A stretch of DNA of 64,000 nt from Poecilobothrus nobilitatus (GCA_947095535.1 OX352773.1:108167450-108231449); one strand, 5' to 3'. Shown: positions 12,330 to 23,346, counted from the stretch's first letter. Made by a program: numbers and translations. The notes: generated by a model not told the origin, from the letters alone.

Positions 12330-12475
12330 TTTTTTTTCGTAAAAACTCAAGTATTTCATAAAAGAGCTGAGAAAAAATACATCATACATTCAATTTTTGA
12401 ACCGGAATAAAAATCTCTACTTGCAACCTTGTAACATGTTTTCTGTACAGATATGTATTTCTTTTACTATTTGAA
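12330..12475 (-). pseudogene. Partial duplicate of the 180-residue-type gene 3' end
   Basis: This minus-strand segment resembles the C-terminal coding part of the gene at 12969-13532. The same fragment exists in D (55195-55345), so the duplication predates the split of A and D. It has no start and is not a gene. Confidence 0.55.
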
Positions 12476-12578
12476 ATTTTGACATGATTTATACACCATC
12501 TAATTAGATTTAAAAATCCAATTTTACATTTCTTTATTTATATACTCTGAAAACTTGAAGTTTGACTGGGTGCTACAG

Positions 12579-12585
12579 TATATAA
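12579..12585 (+). promoter_or_regulatory. TATA-like box before small ORF
   Basis: TATATAA lies 62 bp upstream of the small ORF at 12647, at a spacing compatible with a transcription start followed by a short leader. It is inferred from sequence only, in an AT-rich region where such strings arise by chance. Confidence 0.3.
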
Positions 12586-12646
12586 CGCAGTTCAATTTTA
12601 TTGGCAAATCATTTTCAATTCAATTTTGGTAAGATATTTAACTAAA

Positions 12647-12787
12647 ATGCAGCTGATTCAACAACATTTCTATTTACTGAAGAAACATCCAGTCAGTATA
12701 CTAAATGATGTCCAAGTTGATGAAATTACATCCACCGTAGATGAGGAGGAATTAATGGAAACTGAAGAATTCATCCCACCGTTTTAA
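12647..12787 (+). CDS. Small acidic ORF in A (46 aa)
   Basis: ATG to TAA gives 46 residues with an acidic second half (VDEEELMETEEF). It is the only uninterrupted small frame in decayed A. D has just the last 16 or so codons of a similar acidic end (near 55,373-55,424, SDEEGDPHYLEII) without a start, so a small gene may have existed in the ancestor. No function can be named. Confidence 0.35.
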   Translation: MQLIQQHFYLLKKHPVSILNDVQVDEITSTVDEEELMETEEFIPPF

Positions 12788-12968
12788 GTCTTAGATGAAG
12801 ATATAGTGTAGCAACAAATTTGGGAAATAAATAATAAAAGGACATCCTGACTATTTTGCAGAACTTTTTAGAAATAATATATAAGAATATTTGTGTAAAT
12901 GTATATGTATCTACTATATATAAGTAATTCATAATAAAAAAGAAATTAAATAAAATCTAAAAATTTTT

Positions 12969-13532
12969 TCATTTATTGTTGTTCTTGTTTAAAACATTAG
13001 AAATTTTATTTTTGAGTACTACAGGTATTTTAAAAAACAATCTAGAATAATTGCATTGAACGCTATGACGTTGTATTGGAATATATATTTCTTCGTGCAA
13101 TATCATAACATGTTTTTCTTGACACGTTTTTATATATTTAATAACATATTCCCATACGTACATTTTATTCAGCATTTTTATTATGTATCATTACAGCTTG
13201 AAGAAAATCAATTAAGTTGTAAAATGTGTCAGCTTCCTCTTAGTTAATGCTAAAACATCGGTCAATAACCATTCTTAAATCTTAACTTTTAATTGTAAAC
13301 ATAATTTTGTATTCTTTATTGACTGTTTCGAGTACATTTCATAAAATTGCTGATAAAATTTACACCACTCACGATATTTTAAAATAGCTGGCTTTTTTCC
13401 AATACGATGAAAAATGCAAGTAGCTACAAGAGAGTCTGTATAAAAACCAACAAGAACTTTTAATGACTGATTTTTGTTGAGAAAATATGTATAACTCAAC
13501 ATCAAATTTGTGTTCGAAACTTGATCTTCCAT
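12969..13532 (-). pseudogene. Unknown Polinton gene (180 aa type), broken copy in A
   Basis: Two minus-strand frames (13275-13532 and 12969-13175) match the N- and C-terminal parts of the intact D protein at 55491-56033. About 100 bp between them is shortened and out of frame. The order relative to the protease is the same as in D. Confidence 0.75.
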
Positions 13533-13574
13533 TACTACGTTTTAACTAAAGCTTTTTAATATTAATTTTATTGC

Positions 13575-14050
13575 TTAGTTACACAAGATTGTGAAAAATT
13601 TAAATTTCCAAATAAGTTGTAAAACATATTAATAATAAGATTGTCGTTTTCTATATGATTATCTTTGCTAAATTCATTCAAAAAAGTCTTCATACTTAAA
13701 CCAAAACATCTATACCAGCCATAAGCGCAACAGAATTGTTTAGATACATTCGAAAGGGCACTCTGTATCTGCCAATTATTAAAAACTATACTTTGATTTT
13801 TTCAATATTTCAAAATTTCCGGTTTATCTGGAACTTCATCATACGAATCACAATATTCTGTGCAACCATGCTTTGGAATATAAAGTGCAAACCAATGTGT
13901 TCCTGGATCTTTTATCTTGTCTGTCTTTACAATTAAAAAAGTAGGTGCTTCAACTATTTTTGGAATTTTGTCTAAAGCAAAAACTCCCTTAAAATATTTG
14001 TTTGCAAATTTGTTACATTTTAAAACACTAATTATTTCTAAAGTGTTCAT
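13575..14050 (-). pseudogene. Adenain-type protease of A, broken
   Basis: The start (14048-14050) and the first 80 codons match the D protease, including the Gly-Thr-His-Trp catalytic histidine. The following acidic-residue motif is altered (CDSYDEVPD where D has YFDSFG). The second half, which should hold the catalytic cysteine, is frameshifted and eroded. Confidence 0.75.
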
Positions 14051-14052
14051 GA

Positions 14053-14158
14053 CTCAAACTGACTCAAATCATACACTTTACTTATTTCATTAATGCATTT
14101 CATTAAAAACTCCTTTTTTAGTTTTTCATTTGTTATAATAACATGCAATTTTTTTAGC
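14053..14158 (-). pseudogene. Tail of exonuclease-like paralog in A
   Basis: About 105 bp immediately upstream of the protease start match the 3' end of the D gene at 56551-56883. Collinearity with D ends at about 14,158, where the terminal sequence of Polinton C begins. This is where A is cut off. Confidence 0.65.
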
Positions 14159-14164
14159 ACCTGT

Positions 14165-14861
14165 AGTAGTATAGCTATGCCGATTCCAGCACAGTCAGTG
14201 GTATTATGGAATTCAATTTTGGTTTGGAAGGGTGTTATACCATAGAATTTAAGTTATTGATAACAGGTGCCCGAGCAGGCGTTGCCGAAGTTATTGATAG
14301 CAGGTGCACGAGCAGGCGTTGCCGAAGTTATTGATAGCAGGTGCCCGAGCAGGCGTTGCCGAAGTTATTGATAGCAGGTGCCCGAGCCGGCGTCGGGCTT
14401 GTTGCTGAAAACAAGTACAAAGTTGTAGGATACTGAACATTTTTTTTGTTTGATAGGCCTATAGTTATAAATTATTTGTTTATTTATATTTTAATAATAA
14501 GCGTGTAGTTGTCAGAAATGATTTTTATTTCATTTTAAATTTCGATAATAAAACATTAACCACAAACTTCTTTCTACAATAATATAAATTAAAATTTCTC
14601 TGACTCAACACCTGTTTTCAAATATCAATAATAAACATTAACCACAAACTTTTTTCTTCAATAATATTGAATTAAATTTGAATTAATTGGGTATTATTAA
14701 TAAGACATAAAAATTAGAGTATAAAAAAATAAATAAAAAATTTAATTCTTATCCTATAGTTTACAGGAGTTAAGTTTTAAAAAATTTATGCGTGTTTGCG
14801 ATAAGAAAATTTAAGTTTTAAATGAAAAAGTTGGGGTTACAAGTATAATAAAAAAATTATA
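14165..14861 (+). repeat. Left terminal region of C with minisatellite
   Basis: After the AGTAGTATAG tip, four copies of a unit of about 40 bp (aagttattgatagcaggtgc with cgagcaggcgttgccg) lie at 14,252-14,395. They are much GC-richer than their surroundings. Two units containing aaacattaaccacaaacttc and tctctgactcaac follow at 14,530-14,680. Related units lie in inverse orientation inside B at 20,560-20,800. This tip has no counterpart at the right end of C. Confidence 0.65.
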
Positions 14862-15092
14862 TCGTATATAAAAAAAAAAAATAAAAATTTAATTTTTTGA
14901 ATGAAAAAATGTTGTGGTTTTAAGAAAATGAAGTACAAAAACAATTTAATGTGCGATTAAATGAATGTTAAAATAAGTTAAAGTCAATATCTCATGAATA
15001 TTTTTTTTAATAAAAGATAATACAATTGAATTAATTAGATATTATTAATAAGACATTAGGTTGTGACTGTTGTGTTTATATATAGATATATA

Positions 15093-15647
15093 ATGTTTTG
15101 GGTTGAGACTATTAAGCATGGTTATAAATATTGTATTTGTTCACATAAATGGAAAAATATAAAGGTGATGCATTACAAGATATTCCATGATTTTCTAGAA
15201 ATATATATTACTGCAGAAAAAGGAGAACGCGTTACCTTATGCAAAATAGGAAATAGTACACCATTTTCACTAAATAATCTGATTATGGGGCCTTTGATTG
15301 ACAGCATTTAAAAATAGAGGTTTATGGTGGAGATATAAGTATTTGTGGTGTAGTTAGATCTAATAATCCAAAGAAGATTCCTAATAATTTTTCATCTGAT
15401 TGTCCTTTTGCTGAACCTGACGACGATTGGGAAACGGTTGACAAATATATAAAAGATGTATTATATGATGAAAATGATAAGAATATCACACCAAGATCAT
15501 CCATTAGTTCTTTAGCTGGTATTTTATCAGTAGATCACAATACAAATGAAGAAGATACTAGATCTTTATTGCGGGAAAGATTTGAAAGTGCCATAACCTT
15601 TCTTACCTCTATAGAGAGTTATTATAGTGATGAGAAAAATCAACGTG
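15093..15647 (+). pseudogene. 276-aa unknown gene of C, left copy, 5' part
   Basis: The frame starts at the ATG that matches the intact right copy. A one-base T deletion near 15,290 shifts the frame. The gene is then split at 15,642-15,647 by Polinton B. The 3' part resumes at 34,060. See the right copy at 45433-46263 for the description of the protein. Confidence 0.85.
15642..15647. repeat. Target duplication of B, left copy (AACGTG)
   Basis: AACGTG directly precedes the AGTAGTAAGG terminus of B and recurs directly after its right terminus at 34054-34059. The uninterrupted paralogous site in the right arm of C (around 45,717 on the minus strand) has a single aacgtg. Six-base duplications are the rule for Polintons. 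Confidence 0.95.
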
Positions 15648-16518
15648 AGTAGTAAGGATATGGCGGAGTCGCATGGAGGAACTTTTTTAAAGCTTTTTCT
15701 ATGGCGGAATCGCATAGAGAGCTTTTTTAAAGCTTTTTCTATGGCGGAGCCGCATGGAGGAGCTTTTTTACCGCTAAAATACACAAAAAAAAAAAAAAAA
15801 AAATTGTCTTAACTAACAAATTTAGTATTAAATTATTTATATGAAAAGTTTAAGAATATTGAAATAAAAAAAAATGTTTTAAATAATAAACTCAGAACTA
15901 AGCTTGATTTAAAGTTTATATGAAAAATTAAAATAATGGTTTTAAAAGAAAAAAAAGAAAGCTTAATGAACTTAATTTTAAACTTGTTTCAGAGTTTATT
16001 TTTAAAAATAAAAAAAGTGAAACTTTTGGTTTGTGTTTATACTATATTGTTGGAAAATTATAATTATTTGATAAAAAGCCTTTTCAACGGTTATGCTGCC
16101 TGCAGGAGCTTCAAAAATATATATTGATTATAAATTCTATTGTTTTAATTAAACAATTTTTAATTTTTTTAGAAAGCTTTATATTGAATTTAGGGTTTAC
16201 AATGATTTGAGTAGAACAATTTAATGAATTATTTTTGTGGTTTTTTTGTTTTCTTTGAATAATAAACTTGAATAAATTAATGAATTAATGTGCGATTGAA
16301 TCACAAAAGAAATAAACAGAAATATGTGTATGTGTGTGTGTGTGTGTGCACATGTAGATTTGTATCATTATAAATTATGAAATATTGTGGTGGTAACAGG
16401 TGCAAAAAATATACAAACTTTAAAATATCTCCTTTTTAATATAAGATTCCTTTTGTTAATATAAAAAGGAAAAAAAAAACAAAATATATACTACAAAGTT
16501 TTTTAAATTTAATTTTTA
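15648..16518 (+). repeat. Left TIR of Polinton B (871 bp)
   Basis: It is the inverted counterpart of 33184-34053. The tip has three units of about 44 bp (ctatggcggagccgcatgg flanked by aaagcttttt). A TG run lies at 16,326-16,350. Similarity stops just inside the atatatactacaaag segment. In Polintons the TIR ends serve as origins for protein-primed replication. Confidence 0.92.
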
Positions 16519-16698
16519 CGTGCACCTGTATCATATTATGATTAAATAATATCTTGTTTGTTTATTAATCTGAAATATCCGAAAAATTAAAAAATAGTTT
16601 TTGTTATGTATAAAACAATAAAACACTTCTAAATTTTTAAAATATTTATTTTTTATTTTTTTTAATTACTTATACAAATAATTACAATTAAGCTTAAG

Positions 16699-19600
16699 TT
16701 AATTTAATTTATAATGCCCCCATGCAAGTGTATGAATTTTATCATCTAATATATATCTTTTATTATCTAATGAACTTAAAGCTATTTTATTTAAATTTGG
16801 TATATAAATTACATGTAAGTATGATCTAAAATTGTTCATTTTTCTAAAGAGAATTTTATTATTTAATAAACAGTCTTTATAATGATTTAAATCCAATTCT
16901 TTTACAACATATTTTTTTATCCCTTTAGCCTTTTTTACTTGATCACCCTGAAACGACTCAAGGTAATACATTTTTGACCTTAACCCAATAAATTTTGAAA
17001 CAATTTTACCATTGAATTCATCTTTAAATAACCCAAGTTTTTTCTTATTTATTAGAGGGAATTTGTATGGATTAAGAGGATTATAATCCGAAGTATCAAA
17101 GTGTATAGCTAAATCTTTTTCTATATCGGCATAAAAGTCATCTGTTTGTATGGTATAAATGAAACTGTCAGTATCAATGTAATTTAAAGAAATTCTATTA
17201 CCATATTTAGGTTTAATATAATTATAATGAAAATCATACATCAGAATTTTAGATTGTTCAAGTACCGTAAATCCTAAATATATTGGTTTATCATAAAGAA
17301 CTTGAGATTTATTTAGTTGAATAGCAATTAAATCTTCAGTAAACCTAGAAGAACTGTGATAATTTGGCTTTGCTATTAAAGCACGGGCACCTAAATGTCT
17401 CCCTTGGCTCTCCCATGCCGTGGCAATTTTCACATCGACTCTCTTATCAACATTCTCCATAGTTTTACCAAAAACGGCGTTATTCATTAATTTGAAAAAG
17501 TCGTTCTCAAAATTATTTAATGCATTCGTTCTATGCATATTATTCAAATCAATGTATTTCTTTAACCAGTCGGATTGTTGAAATTTTAGAGCTCTATGAA
17601 CTTTTTGAAGTACCAAACCATTTTGAAGACATTGTTTTAAATTTCGGTAATGAATAACGTATTTATGTTTATTATTTAAATCAAGCAATAGTTTTGGTAT
17701 TTTACTACCGATGGGAACTTTATTTTCTGCACAAAATGGTAAATCGTTATGTAAATCATGAAGGTTTTGTGGATATTCTAAATCTACTTCTAAAATATAC
17801 CCTATTTCTGAATCATCTGAAATTTGCATTACATTAATACTTTCGGGAGTGTCAAACCATTGAAAACCTTTATATGGTACATACTGAGACATTGCCCAAC
17901 CGTATAAATTATTTGCATCTAAATATACAATATAATTAGAATTTTCTTCTTTTCTATAAGATTTACCCATGTATTTATTATTAGCCTTTGAATGTCTTCA
18001 AGAACATTGACTAATACCACCACGTATTCCTTTTTGAAAGAAATGATACAAGTTGATATCAGTTAATAATTCTAATTCAATATTTGTATATTTTAACATT
18101 GCAGCCCACGTAAGACCCGGTGCAGTATAAAAATTAGCAGGATCTACTTTATAAATTTTTCTACATATTTTTCGGAAGTTTTCAAAAACATCTACCAATA
18201 TTAACACATCTGTTTTTAAGTACAATTTCATATAATCCCAAAGGTTTCGACAATTAAACGTATGCCATACCGTTATTGCGTGGTTATATACGGAATTACA
18301 GCAAGTCATATTTGTCATCCGGTTTTTAAATGCTTCTTGAGGTGGTAAACATTCCTCATAAAGTTTTTCTATTGAATCAATGTATTCATAAAGAAAAACT
18401 CCTTTGCGTCTCATTAATTCAAATTTTTCGTCAGAATCAAATACTTTTTTAACGTGATCTAAGTTATCTTAATCTAAATTCCTACACAATGAATCAAGAC
18501 TTGAAGCCATAAATCTAAAACTATCAAGAAAGCGTAAATAAAAATGGTTATCTCTGTCAATTTTAATTTGTTTAGAAAGTGAAATGTAAAGTTCTTTATT
18601 TAAAGGTAATACAGTAATGATACCTTCAATTTCATTCAATGCCCTAAATAACAAATGACAATCGTATTTTGAAAAATTATGAAAAAATATAGGAAAAAAA
18701 GTGGGTCGCCTATACAATATATTACACGACAAATGTGCAGGGCCTCTATATTTGCCTGTAAAATGACAATGGTCTCTTACTCTATCAATATAATCTAAAG
18801 ACTTACTACAAATGTGACAATCCCTCTCTGTTAATTGATGTAATTCTTCATCCAATGTTAGCTTTTCCATTGATTTTGGTAGCATATGATGATTTTGAAA
18901 AATATTAGTACATTTAATAACTAATGATTCTATAAACTGCTTATCACAATCCACTCCTGTAAACTGCTTATAACAACTCAAAGAATCATCAAATGAACAT
19001 TTAAAATAGTATGAAAACGCTATTGGAACATGTTTATGTGTATTTGTAGTTGTTGAAATTTCTGGATTATGATCACATGTTGCAATAGGTGATAAAATGC
19101 TTTCAGCATCTGCATAAATCACAAAGGGCGCTTCCATTTGTTGTTGATAGTTTCTAAATTTTAGTATGTTGTTATATTCAGTAGGAAGTCTTGTAATAAT
19201 ATTTTTACACTCCTCTTTGTGAATAACAAACTGTTGTGAATCATAAAAATGTTGCAAACAAGAATTACATATATATATTTGATGTTCATGATTTGTAATA
19301 AAACTGCGTAACAATTTCGAGAGATTACTTATATACACAAAGTGAAAGTTTTCATCTTTTTCAAGTAGGAGGAGATTAATATGATGTATTTTTTCTTCTT
19401 TGGTTATATAAAAAGGTCCTACAACTTGATGTTGTTTATTTGTGTACTCCAAACCAAAAACATTAATGCTTAAATTTTCGTTAAGCTCTTCAAATAGATG
19501 TAAATCGCTCAACTCTGCTGGAAATGTCATACCCTCAAAATGAATAGAGCTTAGAAGTCCAAATTCTAAATTAATAGTTGTTGATGTTATATCATTAATT

Positions 19601-20389
19601 TTATATAACGATGGTTTATATTCGTTATATTGTGGTGGAAATGGTTGCATTGCTGATATAACACTCCACTTGAAACAGTAAAGATCTTCATTTCGTACAT
19701 TAATACAAGCTCTTTTTTGTTCAATTGATGATGGAAGGGCAATATGTGATGATCCACGGATTGGTTCATATTTATTTATATTTATTTCAACCCGCAAAAT
19801 TTGTATTATTGCCCAACCGCTATCTTTTTCTTGAAAATCTTCCGCTTGTTGTTGGATTTTTTCTATTACATCATCATACATACAAGAAAGACTATCTGAA
19901 CGTGTAGCAATTTTCATTTTAGTTTGAAAAGACTTAGTTGATAAGTTCTCTATATTTTCATCATTTTTGGAGATTATTTACATAATCTCCAAAAAGTTCA
20001 AGATTGAATTTAATGACATTATGCTTTCTTATTGATTGTTCTAGTAATTGAACAACCTCATCTTTGATACCATCAAGAAACTCTTTAGGATCTAAAATGG
20101 CTTCATTTTCATTCTCTCGCAGGTATGCCTCCAATCTATTACCAAAAGATTGATTAATTGTTTTTAAATTGTCTGACACACGTTTAGCTGAATTTATTTT
20201 ATGTATATTAGTACGTAAATGTGCAGCTTCAAACTTTTTGGATACGTATTTTTTGCAGGAGGTACAAAAAAGATATTCTTCCTTATCTTTATGTATAATA
20301 TTTTTATGTTTTTTTAAATTATCTGCTCTCGTAAATTCCTTCGAACATATTTCACATGATAATTTTAATTTTTTGTTTGGTGAACTCAT
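16699..20389 (-). pseudogene. Protein-primed DNA polymerase B of lineage 2 (B copy)
   Basis: The gene opens with two C2H2-like zinc fingers (CEICSKEF...HKNIIH and CTSCKKYV...H). It continues through YADAES (exonuclease I, about 19,100-19,120) and FFHNFSKYDCHLL (exonuclease II). Then come the LYLKTDVLIL region (exonuclease III), LDANNLYG (motif A, about 17,890-17,935), NNAVFGKTMENV (motif B, about 17,457-17,492) and YIDTDSF (motif C, about 17,161-17,185). The length of about 1,220 codons suits Polinton polymerases. It is broken by one frameshift near 19,965 and in-frame stops at 18,469-18,471 (TAA) and 17,998-18,000 (TGA). Motif wording differs clearly from the D polymerase, marking another lineage. 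C has lost this gene. Confidence 0.92.
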
Positions 20390-21153
20390 TTTTTTTTTTT
20401 TAATTTTTGTTTTTTGGTTCTTGTTAAAACGGTTCTATATAAACTGAATAGTGTAAGTAGTATAGAAATGCCGTTTCTGGCATAATGGGAGTAATTAGTG
20501 TGTTTTTTTCCCACAGTATGTTAGCGAGTATAGGATGTGTTATGAATGTTAATCAGGTTTGTGGTTTTTATGAATTATGAGTTTTAATTCAATATTATTG
20601 AGGAAAGAAGTTTGTGATTAATGTTTATTATTGATATTTAGAAACAGGTATTGAGTCAGAGAAATTTGAAGGTGATGAAAACAGGGGTTGAGTCAGAGAA
20701 ATTTTAATTTATATTAATGTAGAAAGAAGTTTGTGGTTAATGTTTTATTATCGAAATTTGAAAACAGCATGGGTTGAGTCAGAGAAATTTGAAGATGAAT
20801 GATTGTATATTGTTGAAATGAAAGAAAAAAATGGTGAGTCAATATGAAACTAGGTTATTTTTTTATACAATTATTGCGGTTCCCTTAATTTTATTTATCA
20901 TATTTAATTAAAAATTACGAGTACAGGTGAATTTTTATATGTTGTAATAGTTTCACAGATTGTTGATTTAATTATTGCGGTTTTTTAAGTTTTATGAAAA
21001 TATGAGTTATTGTACCAATCTAGTGTTTATTTTTTTGTTTTTAATTTTTATTTAATAAAAATCATATATATATATATATATATAAAGAAATATATATGAG
21101 TATTCAATAAAATCAGCGTATTTGAGTTAAGCAAGTTTAATATTTAACGTAAG
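20390..21153. other. Intergenic region of B with a C-like terminus
   Basis: No gene is seen. At 20454 the sequence reads AGTAGTATAG followed by aaATGCCGtTTC, close to the left tip of C (AGTAGTATAG, ctATGCCGaTTC). Units at 20,560-20,800 (gaaagaagtttgtg, ttgagtcagagaaattt) are the inverse of those at 14,530-14,690 in C. The stretch 20,940-21,010 matches C at about 43,550-43,600 in the expected collinear place. It ends with a TA run at 21,064-21,084. Confidence 0.5.
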
Positions 21154-21441
21154 ATGGATAATATTCAAAAGCTGTGGGATCTAATCATTTGGGAGAATGA
21201 AGAAATTAGAAGTCTTTTTCTAAGAGATATAAAAGAAGAAATATCAAATTTAGAAAACCAAGAAAAACCCACAACAACATCATCAACAACAACAACAACA
21301 GCAGGAATAGATTTGAAATGTTATGAGGAAATGTTCATGAGTGAAGATGATGAAGAACATTTCTGTTCATATCAGCACAGAAATGTAATACAAAAAAATG
21401 AAAATTGTTGTGCTGTTTGTTATATAATTAAAAATTTCTGA
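21154..21441 (+). CDS. Unknown small protein with Thr run (95 aa)
   Basis: The frame encodes a charged N-terminal helix, a Thr/Ser run at about 43-53 (TTSSTTTTT), and a C-terminal part with an acidic patch (MSEDDEEH) and four cysteines (FCSY, NCCAVC). It is preceded by a short AT-rich leader and stands alone on the plus strand between PolB and a minus-strand gene. C lacks it because the whole 21.04-21.95 kb segment is missing there. I do not recognise the family. Confidence 0.5.
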   Translation: MDNIQKLWDLIIWENEEIRSLFLRDIKEEISNLENQEKPTTTSSTTTTTAGIDLKCYEEMFMSEDDEEHFCSYQHRNVIQKNENCCAVCYIIKNF

Positions 21442-21547
21442 AAATAGAATTACATATATAATTTTAATTTAATAAATAATAAGTTAAATAAAACATTTTA
21501 AAAAGTATAATTGTTTAATTTTATTTAAAAAGAAAAAAAGGGTAACA

Positions 21548-21904
21548 TTAATTTTGAAAATTTAAATTTAAATGTCGTTGAAGCCATTCTAGGTAATATG
21601 GCTCACCCTGTTGATTATTGAATAATAAAATATCATCATCATAATCATTTTCTTGTTGTTCTTCATTATTTATTTCTTCTTCATTATTTATTTCTTGTTC
21701 ATTATTTATTTCTTCTTGCTCTTCGAAATTTTCATCTAAATGCGGCTGTAATAAATTTGAGGAGATGTGCGTTGACGCTATCTCCCAATCTTCAACTGTT
21801 GAATCAATCGTAGGACATTGAATTTGCATATCGTGCCTAATCTGGTCCCTCTCAATAACTTCAAAACCTGAAGTTGAATCTGCTTCAGCTATTTCAATGC
21901 TCAT
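21548..21904 (-). CDS. Acidic repeat protein (118 aa)
   Basis: The protein has an ordered N-terminal half and then repeats of an Asn-Asn-Glu pattern (EEINNEQEINNEEEINNEEQ), an acidic patch and a C-terminal YYLEWLQRHLNLNF helix. The tandem glutamate/asparagine units look like replication-slippage expansion. The C-terminal helix resembles docking peptides only in a general way. It is missing from C. Function unknown. Confidence 0.5.
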   Translation of the reverse strand: MSIEIAEADSTSGFEVIERDQIRHDMQIQCPTIDSTVEDWEIASTHISSNLLQPHLDENFEEQEEINNEQEINNEEEINNEEQQENDYDDDILLFNNQQGEPYYLEWLQRHLNLNFQN

Positions 21905-22251
21905 TTTTATTACTATACTTTTTCTTTAGTATACTTTATATAAAAGTGGAAAAAATATGTATACAAATGTTTTGTTTTTTAATTCAATGAGTAAGCTTAT
22001 TTATATAAAATTTTGGAAACCACATTTTTTAAAATTTAAAATAACTAGGAAAATTTTAAAGATTAGAATATTTAATTTTAAAATTAACATAAAATGACAA
22101 TTAATTTTATATAAAAAGGGGCAATATTTTTTTATAGATCACATAATTGTTTAAGTAATCAATAAATCAATTAAATAAAATAATAAAAAATGGATTTTTT
22201 AAATATATTAACAGCAGATTTACAGCAACACCAACTATCAAAGTTGGTGAT

Positions 22252-22533
22252 ATGAAATTACATAAATGCTATAGAGTGCTAGGATTGAAAAAATGCAACA
22301 CCAAATTTGGAGAACGCGTCATAGCGACATTGGAAAAATTTAAAATATTTTTACCAATTCGCTATAATAAATTGAATGATGAGGACTTACTTAAATTGAG
22401 TAATTCCAGATATGGAGTTATTAATCTTGGCCCCGCAGGAAAATCCTACAATCTAAAGTTCATTAATATAGAAGAAGGTGACGATGAGGATGAAAATGAT
22501 GATGATGATGATGATAGCAGCATTATGGAATAA
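22252..22533 (+). CDS. SSB-like small protein with acidic tail (B copy)
   Basis: The 93-residue frame has a basic N-terminal core (KLHKCYRVLGLKKCNTKFGE), a beta-rich middle with IFLPIRYNKL and YGVINLGPAGKSYNLKF, and a strongly acidic tail of about 20 residues. An ATG at 22190 begins the leader seen in C but is out of frame here, so the annotated start may be internal to a damaged gene. The layout of a small beta-rich core and an acidic C-terminal tail is that of viral single-strand DNA binding proteins, where the tail contacts replication partners. Related proteins occur in C (two) and D. The function is inferred, not recognised. Confidence 0.6.
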   Translation: MKLHKCYRVLGLKKCNTKFGERVIATLEKFKIFLPIRYNKLNDEDLLKLSNSRYGVINLGPAGKSYNLKFINIEEGDDEDENDDDDDDSSIME

Positions 22534-22653
22534 AAAAATTATTTTATATTATGTTTTTTATTTCATTTAATAAAAAAAATTAAAACTTAAAATTTGTTTG
22601 TTTTTTTATAGGTTAATTTTTGTACCTTTTAATAGCTTTATAGGTTTAGTTAT

Positions 22654-22809
22654 TTAGGTTGCTTTTGTACTGCTCATTGAATTTTTTTTATGATATTCAT
22701 TTTTGATTTCTGCCCTCCATTTCCTTGTAGATTCCGATGATGAGTTAACTAATTTTGTATAAGTAATTGATGATTGATTTTTATTCAAAGCCTTTTTTAT
22801 TTTATCCAT
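22654..22809 (-). CDS. Small Lys/Ser-rich protein (51 aa)
   Basis: ATG to TAA gives 51 residues, rich in Lys, Asn and Ser (VNSSSESTRKW). A similar-sized Ser-rich frame sits at the same place and in the same relative orientation in C (42608-42760), between the exonuclease-like and SSB-like genes. Conserved placement and a shared MDK start support a real gene. Function unknown. Confidence 0.4.
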   Translation of the reverse strand: MDKIKKALNKNQSSITYTKLVNSSSESTRKWRAEIKNEYHKKNSMSSTKAT

Positions 22810-22878
22810 ATTAATTTATTGTTAGAAGTAAAATGAATAAATTTTAATAATTTTTCTTCTTAAATACTTTCAAATTGC

Positions 22879-23346
22879 TTAAATCATCGATTTTATTAAG
22901 TAAACATTTTCTAAAGAACATCCAATATGATTAAATGCGCAACGTTGAAATTTTTTGTTTCGCTGTTTCATTAATATCTTAAGACTTGTTGAAACTTGTT
23001 CATTTAAATCGATTATGTTATGTTTCTCATTTAAAATACTAGAAATCCATTGTTTTTTTTCTTCTCGTTTAACATAAATTTTTGTTTGATTGGATACAAA
23101 AATTTTTAAAAAATTGATGATATCAGAAAAATGGGTTTTACCGTCAGGCCATTGTAAGCCATGATGATTTTTAGTAAGCCATTTATTTGTGTATTTTGTT
23201 TTTGTATTCAAATAATGATAACCATAAGGCTGTTTTATTATGAAATGTTCAATTTTATCATTTGATGAAAGCAAAGCAATTTCTTTTAAAATAAATTTAT
23301 TATTATTATCTCGGAAACCTTGTATATCAATTATTACATATTCCAT
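22879..23346 (-). CDS. RNase H-fold exonuclease-like protein (155 aa, B copy)
   Basis: The protein begins with a beta strand ending in an Asp (YVIIDIQGF), followed by FILKEIALL. A middle HHGLQW segment, KIYVKREEKKQW and a final ENVYLIKSM helix come next. The strand-Asp start and the later KG-like and Asn-Val helix are arranged as in DEDD exonucleases, but the second acidic residue is Gln and the last Asp is Asn. C has a close homologue, and D has two distant ones. It lies next to the capsid gene. The exonuclease likeness is my inference; it may be catalytically dead. Confidence 0.65.
   Translation of the reverse strand: MEYVIIDIQGFRDNNNKFILKEIALLSSNDKIEHFIIKQPYGYHYLNTKTKYTNKWLTKNHHGLQWPDGKTHFSDIINFLKIFVSNQTKIYVKREEKKQWISSILNEKHNIIDLNEQVSTSLKILMKQRNKKFQRCAFNHIGCSLENVYLIKSMI

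Larger units (their letters stand above)
2201..14158 (+). mobile_element. Polinton A: decayed Maverick/Polinton, right end missing
   Basis: The element starts with the same terminal sequence as D (AGTAGATAGGTAGGCACTTG). It then follows D in order: TIR, PolB, integrase, SSB-like gene, unknown 180-residue-type gene, protease and the start of the exonuclease-like paralog. All genes are broken. A LINE sits between the TIR and PolB. Collinearity with D stops at about 14,158, where Polinton C begins. The capsid, ATPase and right TIR portions have no counterpart in the window. It is the oldest of the four elements judging by its density of stops and indels. Confidence 0.85.
14862..15647 (+). repeat. 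Outer part of the left inverted arm of C
   Basis: The sequence is the reverse complement of 45.70-46.49 kb, with only a few differences. The arm continues beyond element B at 34,060-35,046. It contains the promoter region and 5' half of the 276-residue gene. Confidence 0.85.

Noticed and set aside
14159..14164. acctgt as a target duplication for C
   Set aside because: The right terminus of C is missing, so no second copy exists to compare.
14252..14395. Possible CRISPR-like array
   Set aside because: The four units are directly adjacent with no unique spacers, and the DNA is eukaryotic. It is a minisatellite.
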